Part shown: positions 1 to 6,439 of the stretch, one piece after another
Layout: every line of letters starts with the position of its first letter
How positions within the stretch are numbered: the stretch's first letter is position 1
Source: an uncultured Actinomycetes bacterium
GTDB lineage: Bacteria; Actinomycetota; Actinomycetes; Nanopelagicales; Nanopelagicaceae
Direction of reading: 5' to 3'
Length of the DNA stretch: 7,876 nucleotides
NCBI GenBank assembly: GCA_903932695.1
Contig: CAIZGZ010000035.1
Location: 1 to 7,876 of the forward strand
Made by a program: the position numbers and the translations under genes
Notes under the pieces: model-generated
Told to the model about the DNA's origin: nothing
Seen by the model: the letters and a program-made list of their open reading frames with translations, nothing else
Database searches by the model: none

Positions 1-180
1 GGTTGCAGCGCCCTCAGCCTGTTGGGTTCCAGAACTCTCAGACATCTCGTGTGAGGCGGTTCCTTCTGCGCCAGCTGCTGCTGAGACATGAGGCTTTGGA
101 GCTGTGGTTGCAGCAAGTGCGCTACCGGTTGATGCGATAAGTGCGGCTGCGATCAAAGCAGCGAGTGATACCTTCTTCAT
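1..180 (-). CDS. Small exported protein, N-terminal part only (function unknown)
   Basis: The minus strand is open from an ATG at 180 to the window edge, giving 60 codons without a stop; the C-terminus lies outside. The first 23 residues are a textbook Sec signal peptide: basic start MKKV, hydrophobic core SLAALIAAALIA, then STGSALA with an A-x-A type cleavage site before ATTAPKP. The visible mature part is low in complexity and rich in Ala, Ser, Glu, Thr and Gly, as in flexible linkers of exported proteins, and shows no recognisable domain. An in-frame ATG at 195 would add MNREV. Neither start has a well-spaced Shine-Dalgarno: GAGAAG lies only about 2 nt before the 180 start. I chose 180 because it gives the cleaner signal peptide. 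The gene is divergent from dcp. I do not recognise the family, and the protein could be a short secreted peptide or the start of a larger exported protein. Confidence 0.7.
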   Translation of the reverse strand, partial: MKKVSLAALIAAALIASTGSALAATTAPKPHVSAAAGAEGTASHEMSESSGTQQAEGAAT

Positions 181-281
181 AACTTCTCGATTCATTGAAA
201 GTGAGTTTTCTTCGGTATCCCTAGTTTATCAAAGGCTCTCACTCCCGCCCGTTTAGGCCAGATCGAGAATAGAATGTCGGG
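181..281. promoter_or_regulatory. Divergent intergenic region between exported-protein gene and dcp
   Basis: About 100 bases separate the two divergent starts, so promoters for both directions must lie here unless the genes are read from elsewhere. Rightwards, a -10-like hexamer sits directly before dcp (listed separately). Leftwards, TAAACT at 223-228 on the minus strand is the best -10-like hexamer, giving a leader of roughly 20 nt to the ATG at 195, but no convincing -35 box goes with it. No clear operator palindrome or terminator was seen. Confidence 0.4.
270..275 (+). promoter_or_regulatory. Probable -10 box of a leaderless dcp promoter
   Basis: TAGAAT fits the actinobacterial -10 pattern TANNNT and ends 6 nt before the dcp ATG at 282. 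With the usual 6-7 nt from -10 to transcription start, the mRNA would begin at or next to the ATG, which explains why no Shine-Dalgarno precedes this gene. Leaderless mRNAs are common in actinobacteria. No TTGACA-like -35 is visible at the usual 17 nt spacing, which is also common in this group. This is inferred from position and motif only. Confidence 0.45.
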
Positions 282-2339
282 ATGTCTACTCAACCACTTG
301 ACCCAGCCAATCCCTTCGCGCAGCGCAGCACGCTTGAGTACGAACTCCCACCGTTTGCGGAGATCACAGATGCACATTACCTGCCCGCTTTCTACGCTGG
401 TATGGCGGAGCAATTACGAGAAGTCGATGCGATTTTGGCATCTGGCGCCCCAAGCTTCGAGAACACCATTGTTGCCTTAGAGAAGAGTGGGCAGTTGCTG
501 AATCGCGTCGCGCTCGTATTCTTTAACAAATCCGCGAGCGATACCTCTGATTTCTTAGATGAGATTGAGGCAGAGATCGCCCCAAAACTTGCCGCACATA
601 GCGATGCCATCAAACTCAATCCCGAACTCTTTGCCCGCATCGTCGAACTTCGCGATGCTGCGCCAACACTCAACCTCAATAGCGAGGACGCTTGGCTGTT
701 AGAGCGTTACTACCGAGATTTCCATTTCGCTGGTGCCCATCTCTCTCAAGCCCAGCGCGAAGAACTCAAGGCAATCAATGAGGAACTCTCGGTACTCGAA
801 GCAGCATTCTCTCGTCAGACACTCGCTGATACCAATGATCTGGCGATTGTGGTTGATGATCTTGCTGATCTCGATGGACTTACCGAGAACGAAATTGCCA
901 CCGCAAAGAGTGCTGCGGTGAGCCGCGGGCTTGCTGACAAGTGGCTCATCACCATGGTCAACTTCACGGGGCATCCACTACTTGCCTCTCTCACCAACCG
1001 TGAGCTGCGCGAGAAGATTATGAAGGCCTCGATACTTAAAGGTGCGCGAGGCAATGAACACGACAACAAGGCAACTTTGGCAGCAATGGCAAAGTTGCGT
1101 GCACGCCGTGCCACGCTCTTCGGTGCAAAGAACCATGCTGAGTATGTCCTCTGGGAGCGAAATGCTGGAACACCAGCCAAAGTGCACGAGATGATGCGAA
1201 AGATTGCTGCACCAGCAGTCGCGAATGCCAAGCGCGAAGGCGCCGATCTACAAGCAGCGATTGCAGCAGCTGGCGAAGATTTTGAGCTCGCGAGTTGGGA
1301 TTGGGCTTACTACGCAGAGAAATTGCGCAAAGCTCGCTATGACGTCGACACATCTGCTCTGGCTCCATATTTTGAACTCGAGCGCGTACTCAAAGATGGT
1401 GTCTTCTTTGCGGCTAACAAACTCTTTGGCCTCTCCTTTGTAGAGCGACCAGACCTAGTTACCTACCATCCGGAAGCCCGAGCATTCGAAGTCTTTGGTG
1501 AAGATGGTCAGAAGGTCGGCCTCTTCATCGGCGATTTTTACACTCGAGACTCAAAGCGCGGTGGCGCTTGGATGAACAATCTCGTCGATCAGAATTTCTT
1601 ACTCGGCCAGTTGCCGGTGGTCTGTAACAATCTCAACATCCCAAAGCCACCCGCTGGTGAGCCGACCTTAATCTCCTTTGATTTCTTGCGAACCCTCTTC
1701 CATGAGTTTGGCCATGCTCTTCACGGTCTCTTATCTCAAGTGAAATACCCTCGCGTCTCTGGCACAAATGTTGAGCGAGATTTCGTGGAATTCCCATCGC
1801 AGGTCAATGAGATGTGGATGCTCTGGCCAGAAGTCGTGAATAACTACGCCTACCATTACCAGACTGGCGAGAAGTTGCCGCAAGCGATCATTGATCGAAT
1901 CGAAAGCGCCTCTGCATTTAATGAGGGATTTTTAACCACGAGTTACATGCAGGCAGCGATTCTTGATCTGGCATGGCATGAGATCACGGCGGATCAAGAG
2001 ATTGACGATGTTGAAGCCTTTGAGGCAGCCGCTATTGAAGCGTATGGACTTTCATACGCACCAGTTCCTACCCGCTATCGCACCACCTACTTCTCTCACA
2101 TCTTTGCTGGTGGATATTCAGCTGGGTATTACGGATATATCTGGTCTGAGGTCTTTGATGCAGATACCGTCGGTTGGTTTAAGGAGAATGGTGGCTTTAA
2201 GAGAGAGCTTGGCAAACACTTTAGCGATCAACTCCTCAGCCGTGGTGGCAGTATCGAATCGATGGAGATGTATCGAAATTTCCGTGGCCGAGATGCAGTG
2301 ATCGAGCCGCTCCTACTTCGTCGGGGGTTGCTCGGATAA
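282..2339 (+). CDS. dcp: Peptidyl-dipeptidase Dcp, M3A zinc metallopeptidase
   Basis: This 685-residue protein matches the length of E. coli Dcp (about 680) and should cleave dipeptides from the C-terminus of short oligopeptides in the cytoplasm. There is no signal peptide or membrane segment. The zinc site is intact: HEFGH with His474, catalytic Glu475 and His478, and the third ligand Glu503 in DFVEFPSQ, 29 residues after His474 as in thimet oligopeptidase and its relatives. The substrate-binding segment HIFAGGYSAGYYGYIW (606-621) supplies His606, Tyr612, Tyr616 and Tyr619. The C-terminus (LLSRGGS, YRNFRGRDAVIEPLL, RRGL) resembles Dcp more than oligopeptidase A, though the two are close. ATG 282 is the first possible start, since an in-frame TAG lies at 270. 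There is no Shine-Dalgarno, consistent with a leaderless transcript. The aminotransferase gene begins 9 nt downstream, so they are probably co-transcribed. Confidence 0.93.
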   Translation: MSTQPLDPANPFAQRSTLEYELPPFAEITDAHYLPAFYAGMAEQLREVDAILASGAPSFENTIVALEKSGQLLNRVALVFFNKSASDTSDFLDEIEAEIAPKLAAHSDAIKLNPELFARIVELRDAAPTLNLNSEDAWLLERYYRDFHFAGAHLSQAQREELKAINEELSVLEAAFSRQTLADTNDLAIVVDDLADLDGLTENEIATAKSAAVSRGLADKWLITMVNFTGHPLLASLTNRELREKIMKASILKGARGNEHDNKATLAAMAKLRARRATLFGAKNHAEYVLWERNAGTPAKVHEMMRKIAAPAVANAKREGADLQAAIAAAGEDFELASWDWAYYAEKLRKARYDVDTSALAPYFELERVLKDGVFFAANKLFGLSFVERPDLVTYHPEARAFEVFGEDGQKVGLFIGDFYTRDSKRGGAWMNNLVDQNFLLGQLPVVCNNLNIPKPPAGEPTLISFDFLRTLFHEFGHALHGLLSQVKYPRVSGTNVERDFVEFPSQVNEMWMLWPEVVNNYAYHYQTGEKLPQAIIDRIESASAFNEGFLTTSYMQAAILDLAWHEITADQEIDDVEAFEAAAIEAYGLSYAPVPTRYRTTYFSHIFAGGYSAGYYGYIWSEVFDADTVGWFKENGGFKRELGKHFSDQLLSRGGSIESMEMYRNFRGRDAVIEPLLLRRGLLG

Positions 2340-2348
2340 GATCGTGGC

Positions 2349-3707
2349 ATGACCACAATCGATCGCGATCACCTCAAGAAACTCACCGCAATTGAAGAAG
2401 AGCGTTTTCTAGGTCTCCATCCAAAGTCTGGTGCGCTCTTTGCAGAGGCAGCACAAGTAATGCCTGGCGGCGTTCCTATGTCCTGGATGGCTAAGTGGCC
2501 TGGCGCATATCCAATCTTCGTAGATAGCGCTCAAGGCGCCAGATTCACCGATGTTGATGGCAACGAATATATCGATTTCTGTCTTGGTGATACCGGCTCA
2601 ATGACCGGCCACTCTCCTGCCCCAACCGTTGCCGCTATCAACGCCCAGCTCAAGCGTGGCCTTACTGCAATGCTGCCGACCGAGGACGCAGTTGCGGTTT
2701 CGCGTGAACTCGCTCGTCGATTTGGACTCCCGTTATGGCAGTACACAGTGACCGCCACCGATGCCAATCGCCACGTGATCCGCTATTCGCGATTGATTAC
2801 CGGACGTTCAAAAATTATCGTAATAGACAAGTGTTATCACGGTTCGGTCGATGAGACATTTGCAACGCTCGATAGTTCTGGAAATACCATCAAGCGCCAA
2901 GGAAATCTGGGAGCGCCGGTGGATCTTGCCCAAACGACTCGAGTCGTTGAATTTAACGATCTTGCTGGAATGGAAGCGGCACTAGCTCACGGCGATGTTG
3001 CTGCAATCTTGATGGAGCCAGCGATGACCAATATCGGCATTGTTCTGCCAGACGATGGCTACCTTGTAGCTGTAGGCGAACTCGCTAAGAAATATGGCGC
3101 GGTCTGGATTATTGATGAGACCCACACCATCTCGGTTGGACCTGGCGGAATGACTGCGCTTTATGGACTTAAGCCAGATGTACTGACGATTGGCAAAGCA
3201 ATTGCCGGCGGTATTCCAACTGGCACATTTGGTATGCGCACCGAGATCGCTGCTCGCATTAAAGAGAAAGTTGAGCGCGAACTTATCGACACTGGCGGAA
3301 TCGGCAGCACGTTGGCAGGTAATGCGATGAGCCTTGCGGCGATGCGTGCGACCTTGACTCAAGTACTTACCGACGAGGCCTTCGCACGTATGGTCGAACT
3401 TGGTTCGCGTTGGTGTGATGGCGTGGATGCCGCGATTGCCGAATTTGATCTGCCTTGGTACTGCTCACGCCTAGGCGCGCGCGGCGAGTACCTCTTTCAG
3501 TCAACCGCCCCGAAGACTGGTCTAGAGGCAGCAAACGCTGGCGATTTCGAGCTTGAGCAATATATCCACCTTCGCATGCTTAACGATGGCTTCTTGATTA
3601 CCCCATTCCACAACATGGCTCTGGTCTCACCCGAGACAACTGAGGCAGAGATCGATGCGCACACCCATGCATTCCGACAGATGTGTGCTGAGCTCGCTCG
3701 TGGATAA
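2349..3707 (+). CDS. Class III PLP-dependent aminotransferase, HemL-like group, substrate unknown
   Basis: The 452-residue protein has the fold-type I, class III layout. GGVP (40-43) and the GARFTDVDGNEYIDF segment (63-77) match the glutamate-1-semialdehyde aminomutase group, as do CYHG (162-165), the PLP-ring aspartate in IIDETHT (Asp256) and the Schiff-base lysine in TIGKAIAGG (Lys283). Where true HemL has an SGTEA-type PLP-phosphate motif, this protein has TATDAN (135-140), so it is probably not the haem-pathway enzyme. Similar proteins in other actinobacteria and proteobacteria are, as I recall, usually annotated only as 'aspartate aminotransferase family' or 'glutamate-1-semialdehyde aminomutase'. 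The reaction is likely transamination (or aminomutation) of an amino acid or amino-ketone; the substrate cannot be read from sequence. It sits 9 nt after dcp with only a weak ribosome site, suggesting coupling, and its end overlaps the membrane-protein gene. No other haem gene is in the window. Confidence 0.85.
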   Translation: MTTIDRDHLKKLTAIEEERFLGLHPKSGALFAEAAQVMPGGVPMSWMAKWPGAYPIFVDSAQGARFTDVDGNEYIDFCLGDTGSMTGHSPAPTVAAINAQLKRGLTAMLPTEDAVAVSRELARRFGLPLWQYTVTATDANRHVIRYSRLITGRSKIIVIDKCYHGSVDETFATLDSSGNTIKRQGNLGAPVDLAQTTRVVEFNDLAGMEAALAHGDVAAILMEPAMTNIGIVLPDDGYLVAVGELAKKYGAVWIIDETHTISVGPGGMTALYGLKPDVLTIGKAIAGGIPTGTFGMRTEIAARIKEKVERELIDTGGIGSTLAGNAMSLAAMRATLTQVLTDEAFARMVELGSRWCDGVDAAIAEFDLPWYCSRLGARGEYLFQSTAPKTGLEAANAGDFELEQYIHLRMLNDGFLITPFHNMALVSPETTEAEIDAHTHAFRQMCAELARG

Positions 3708-4371
3708 CCGCCTCATTCACTTCTTCAAGCCCTCAAAGGTTGTTCCTCTAACCCCGTGGACCGCTACCTCTCGTTGGTCACTCACTCCGGCCCGGCTTGC
3801 GATCTTGGTCTTTGGACTTGGCATCTTTGGCTTCGGTGAAGCGCTGCTCATTCAATCAACGCTTGGTAATTCACCATGGGCGGTTCTTTCGCAAGGGCTC
3901 TCAAAGCACACCCCGCTCTCACTTGGTTGGTCAACATTCTTTATTAGTCTGGTTGTACTGCTGCTCTGGATTCCGCTTAAACAGTGGCCTGGTTTTGGCA
4001 CCGTTGCCAACATCATCGTTATCGCCTTTGCGCTACAAATCGGTACCGATATTTTTCCGGCGCAGCATCACAACTTTCTTATACGCATCCTCTACGTTAT
4101 CGCCGGAATCATGATTATCGGCATCGGTTCTTCGCTCTACATCACGTGCGGGCTAGGACCAGGACCTCGAGATGGATTGATGACCGGGCTACATCGAGTC
4201 ACTGGCGTACGAGTAGGTCGCGTTCGACTTACCCTCGAAATTATTGTGATGACTATCGGTTGGCTACTCGGTGGAAGAGTAGGACTAGGCACACTCATGT
4301 TCGCGCTCTTTATCGGTAATGCGCTAGCGATCTCACTCACCATGGTTCGCAAACTTACTTGGCGAGCTTAA
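3700..4371 (+). CDS. YczE-type integral membrane protein
   Basis: With a GTG start at 3700 this is a 223-residue membrane protein. Hydrophobic spans are near 31-51, 76-93, 100-119, 127-149, 177-192 and 196-216. The loop GLGPGPRDGLMTGL (151-164), an early ALLI..LGNSPW segment (48-60) and the EIIVM...GWLLGG span are hallmarks of the YczE family. The B. subtilis member is a membrane protein of unclear molecular role tied to secondary metabolism, and many relatives sit beside MocR-type regulators. Open-frame alternatives are ATG 3655 or 3667 and GTG 3685, which would overlap the aminotransferase by 53, 41 or 23 nt. I prefer GTG 3700 because the overlap is only 8 nt and a weak GAG lies 7 nt upstream, but the start is uncertain. 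The 3' end overlaps the convergent glycosylase gene by 17 nt. Transport or signalling is possible; no substrate can be named. Confidence 0.82.
   Translation: MDNRLIHFFKPSKVVPLTPWTATSRWSLTPARLAILVFGLGIFGFGEALLIQSTLGNSPWAVLSQGLSKHTPLSLGWSTFFISLVVLLLWIPLKQWPGFGTVANIIVIAFALQIGTDIFPAQHHNFLIRILYVIAGIMIIGIGSSLYITCGLGPGPRDGLMTGLHRVTGVRVGRVRLTLEIIVMTIGWLLGGRVGLGTLMFALFIGNALAISLTMVRKLTWRA
4355..4371. other. Convergent 17-nt gene overlap without visible terminator
   Basis: The stop codon of the yczE-like gene (TAA, 4369-4371, plus) lies beyond the stop codon of the glycosylase gene (TAA, 4355-4357, minus), so the two coding regions share 17 bases tail to tail. No stem-loop with a T-run was found on either strand around 4340-4400. 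Transcripts from the two units should therefore overlap unless termination is factor-dependent. Confidence 0.8.
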
Positions 4372-5077
4372 AAATCCCATCCAACATCACAGGTGTTAAC
4401 TTTCCAGTAAAGGTGTTCTGCTGGCTTGGGTGATAGCTTCCAATAACCGTGATCTCTCTGCCTTCTGGCGACCTGGTTGTAAAGCTGACACCATGACCAA
4501 ATTTTGGTCGAGGTGTAGGAATATCAAAGCCTTCTGAAACAAGATGTGCGATCAACCCAGTCCAGGCAAATGCACCGAGTGCAACAAAGCTCTTAATGGT
4601 CGGTAGCAAGAGGTTGATCTCGGCTGCCATAAACGGAGCACAGATTGCTTTCTCCGCCACCGTGGGCTTGTTATCAGGTGGCACACAACGAACGGCACAG
4701 AGAATTCTGGTCTTATAGAGCTCTTGGCCATCATTCAAGGAATCACTCGTCGGAAGTTTTGCTAAGCCAGTCCGATAGAGCGATGAGTAAAGGAAGTCAC
4801 CGGATGAGTCCCCGGTAAAGATTCGCCCGGTTCGATTAGCGCCATGGGCGCCAGGGGCCAAACCTACGATCACAATTTCGGCTTTGGGATCCCCAAACCC
4901 TGGTACTGGCTTACCCCAATAGCCTTGGTCGGCATAGGCCTTGCGCTTCGTGATGGCGACTTCCTGTCGCCAGCTCACCAGCCGAGGGCAGAGCGTGCAC
5001 TTCACGATCGCCTTATCGAGCGCGGCTATCGATCGAAACTGTGGATGCTTAGCTGCCAAGACTCCAGGCCATTCCAT
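4355..5077 (-). CDS. udgB: Uracil-DNA glycosylase, family 5 (UdgB type), with 4Fe-4S cysteines
   Basis: The 240-residue product should remove uracil, and in this family often other deaminated or oxidised bases, from DNA as the first step of base-excision repair. Motif A is GLAPGAHGANRTGR (72-85) followed by FTGDSSGDFL (87-96), the family 5 signature in which the polar activating residue of other uracil glycosylases is absent. The C-terminal motif is SYHPSQQNTFTGKLTP (214-229). Four cysteines suit the iron-sulfur cluster: CTLC (Cys27, Cys30) and Cys131 and Cys146 around RCVPPDNKP. Cys127 is an additional cysteine. The frame stays open upstream to an ATG at 5194, but that start would overlap ppx by 146 nt. 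ATG 5077 (MEWPG) cuts the overlap to 29 nt and leaves a normal family N-terminus, so I chose it; no clear Shine-Dalgarno is present. It is the last gene of the minus-strand unit and its stop lies within the yczE-like gene. Confidence 0.88.
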   Translation of the reverse strand: MEWPGVLAAKHPQFRSIAALDKAIVKCTLCPRLVSWRQEVAITKRKAYADQGYWGKPVPGFGDPKAEIVIVGLAPGAHGANRTGRIFTGDSSGDFLYSSLYRTGLAKLPTSDSLNDGQELYKTRILCAVRCVPPDNKPTVAEKAICAPFMAAEINLLLPTIKSFVALGAFAWTGLIAHLVSEGFDIPTPRPKFGHGVSFTTRSPEGREITVIGSYHPSQQNTFTGKLTPVMLDGIFKLAK

Positions 5078-5960
5078 CCAAAATATCGGATTCGCTGGCG
5101 ACAAATTCACTCGCGCCAGTTGCGCGCATGATCCGCGAGAGGACGAGCGACCCTGCGGTAATAACATCGACTCGACCCGGATGCATATAGCCAAGCGCAG
5201 CGATATCAGTCCGGCTCATCGAAGCGAAGATCGATGCAACTTCATGCACTTTGGCTGCCGGGATTCGAGCGAGGTGAATTGCATAACGATCGTAATGATC
5301 GAGCTCGAGGGCCGCCGCAGCAACTGTGGTGGCGGTACCCGCAACCGCGATCAGTGTCTTTGCTTGGCTAAAGGGAACTACAGCAGCTGCTTGCGCAATC
5401 GCTTCATCGATATCTGTTGTTGCCGATTCAATCGCTTGCGCGCTCGGTGGCTGTTGCGATAAATGGCGCTCTGACATTCGAACACACCCGATGTTGACGC
5501 TCTTGGCATACTGAACCTCTTCGCTTCCTAGAACAAATTCAGTCGAGCCGCCGCCAATGTCGACCACGAGATATGGAGCCAAGACCCGATCAAACTCTTT
5601 GGTAGCACCGGCAAAAGAGAGCGCTGCCTCTTCTGTACCTGGAATTACCTCGGGTTCAATTCCAAGGATCTCTCGTACGCCACTGATAAATAGATCACGG
5701 TTACTTGCATCGCGAGTTGCACTCGTCGCGCAGAACCGAATTTTGGTGACGCCTTTGCTGGCGATGATCGCGGCATATTCCCGAGTCGCCTCGAGCGTCC
5801 GTTCGATCGCTGCGGGGTCAAAGGCTTTATTGAGATCAACGCCAGCTCCGAGTCGTACCACCCGCATCTCACGAGCCACTTCTCGGAATGAGTTTCCATC
5901 GATATCGGCCACGAGGAGGCGAATCGAATTGGTGCCGCAATCAATGGCGGCTACTCGCAT
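5049..5960 (-). CDS. ppx: Ppx/GppA family phosphatase (exopolyphosphatase-like)
   Basis: The 303-residue protein has the sugar-kinase/Hsp70/actin fold of Ppx/GppA enzymes, which hydrolyse polyphosphate from the chain end or convert pppGpp to ppGpp. Visible motifs are the first phosphate loop IDCGTNSIRLLV (6-17), GTEEA (108-112), the second phosphate loop VVDIGGGSTEF (132-142), VAGTATTVAA (206-215) and GRVDVITAG (262-270). The protein consists of the catalytic domains only and lacks the C-terminal HD-type extension of the long E. coli forms, like the short actinobacterial homologues. ATG 5960 is preferred over ATG 5978 because GGAAGGA lies 6 nt before it and the protein then begins directly with the conserved MRVAAIDCG. 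The gene overlaps the DUF501 gene by 10 nt upstream and the glycosylase gene by 29 nt downstream. Whether polyphosphate or pppGpp is the main substrate cannot be decided from sequence. Confidence 0.9.
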   Translation of the reverse strand: MRVAAIDCGTNSIRLLVADIDGNSFREVAREMRVVRLGAGVDLNKAFDPAAIERTLEATREYAAIIASKGVTKIRFCATSATRDASNRDLFISGVREILGIEPEVIPGTEEAALSFAGATKEFDRVLAPYLVVDIGGGSTEFVLGSEEVQYAKSVNIGCVRMSERHLSQQPPSAQAIESATTDIDEAIAQAAAVVPFSQAKTLIAVAGTATTVAAAALELDHYDRYAIHLARIPAAKVHEVASIFASMSRTDIAALGYMHPGRVDVITAGSLVLSRIMRATGASEFVASESDILDGMAWSLGS

Positions 5961-6439
5961 GGCGAATCCTTCCACCATTCGGGAAGCGCTGCCAAAGCCT
6001 CATCGCCAAATGGGTTTACACCTGGGCCGGCGGCGAGTGAGTGGGCGATGAGTGAATGAAGGCACTTCACGCGATCTGGCATCCCGCCTGCGCTGATTCC
6101 TTCAACTTCAGGGACATCCATTCCCAGCGCGGCGCGGGCAGCGAGGTAATCATCGTGTGCGGCTCGATATGCACCGGCCAATTCTGGATCACTGCTCAGG
6201 CGCTCTTGCATAGCGGCCATCATTCCGGAACCTTCGAGGGTGGAGATCGCGCCGGTCAGCTTTGGGCAGGTCGCATAGTAAAAAGTGGGAAACGGGGTGC
6301 CATCACTCAAGCGTGGTGGCGTCTCAACCACATCAGGTTTGCCACAAGGACAACGATGGGCGATCGCGTGGACATCACGAGGTGTGCGACCGAGTTGGAG
6401 CTCGATAGCGTCAAGATCTGCTTGGGTTGGCTTATCCAA
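5951..6439 (-). CDS. DUF501 family conserved actinobacterial protein
   Basis: The 162-residue protein matches the DUF501 pattern throughout: RTPRDVHAIAHRCPCGKP (18-35), PPRLSDGTPFPTFYYATCP (41-59), a helical middle with AHDDYLAAR (94-102), then SAGGMPDRVKCLHSLIAH (116-133) and GPGVNPFGDEAL (138-149). It is soluble, with no signal peptide or membrane span. Cys30, Cys32, Cys58, Cys126 and His128 fall in the conserved blocks and could bind a metal, which is inference. The function is unknown. The family is typically found between the FtsB-like gene and ppx in actinobacteria, as here. The start is a TTG at 6439, touching the ftsB stop codon with no bases between. No ATG or GTG occurs in frame before the conserved region, so the TTG start with coupled translation is the best reading. 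The 3' end overlaps ppx by 10 nt. Confidence 0.88.
   Translation of the reverse strand: MDKPTQADLDAIELQLGRTPRDVHAIAHRCPCGKPDVVETPPRLSDGTPFPTFYYATCPKLTGAISTLEGSGMMAAMQERLSSDPELAGAYRAAHDDYLAARAALGMDVPEVEGISAGGMPDRVKCLHSLIAHSLAAGPGVNPFGDEALAALPEWWKDSPCE
5967..5973 (-). promoter_or_regulatory. Shine-Dalgarno of ppx, deciding its start
   Basis: On the minus strand GGAAGGA stands 6 nt before the ATG at 5960. It is the only strong, well-spaced ribosome site in this unit and lies inside the end of the DUF501 coding region. It argues against the in-frame ATG at 5978, which would place it within the coding sequence. Confidence 0.7.

Noticed and set aside
815..1231. 138-codon minus-strand open frame
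   Set aside because: It is antisense to dcp and Ser/Arg/Ala-rich, with no motif or ribosome site.
2349..3707. Assignment as hemL (glutamate-1-semialdehyde 2,1-aminomutase)
   Set aside because: The PLP-phosphate segment differs from the HemL motif and there are no haem genes nearby, so only the broader class III aminotransferase call is supported.
3984..4319. 111-codon plus-strand open frame in another frame of the membrane-protein gene
   Set aside because: The product is rich in Arg, His and Tyr with no family resemblance. The overlapping frame has clear membrane spans and the YczE motif.
4372..4400. Possible bidirectional terminator at the convergent junction
   Set aside because: No stem with an adjoining T-run could be drawn on either strand; only short AT-rich bases follow the yczE stop.
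5078..5194. Long N-terminal extension of the glycosylase from ATG 5194
   Set aside because: It would overlap ppx by 146 nt and adds sequence that does not look like the family N-terminus; ATG 5077 is a better start.
4941..5462. 173-codon plus-strand open frame
   Set aside because: It lies wholly antisense to the glycosylase/ppx region. Its product is Arg/Cys-rich with no recognisable motif, while the minus-strand frames carry intact family motifs.
5557..6051. 164-codon plus-strand open frame
   Set aside because: It is antisense to ppx and the end of DUF501. Its Ser/Arg/Ala-rich composition is typical of a shadow frame and no domain is seen.
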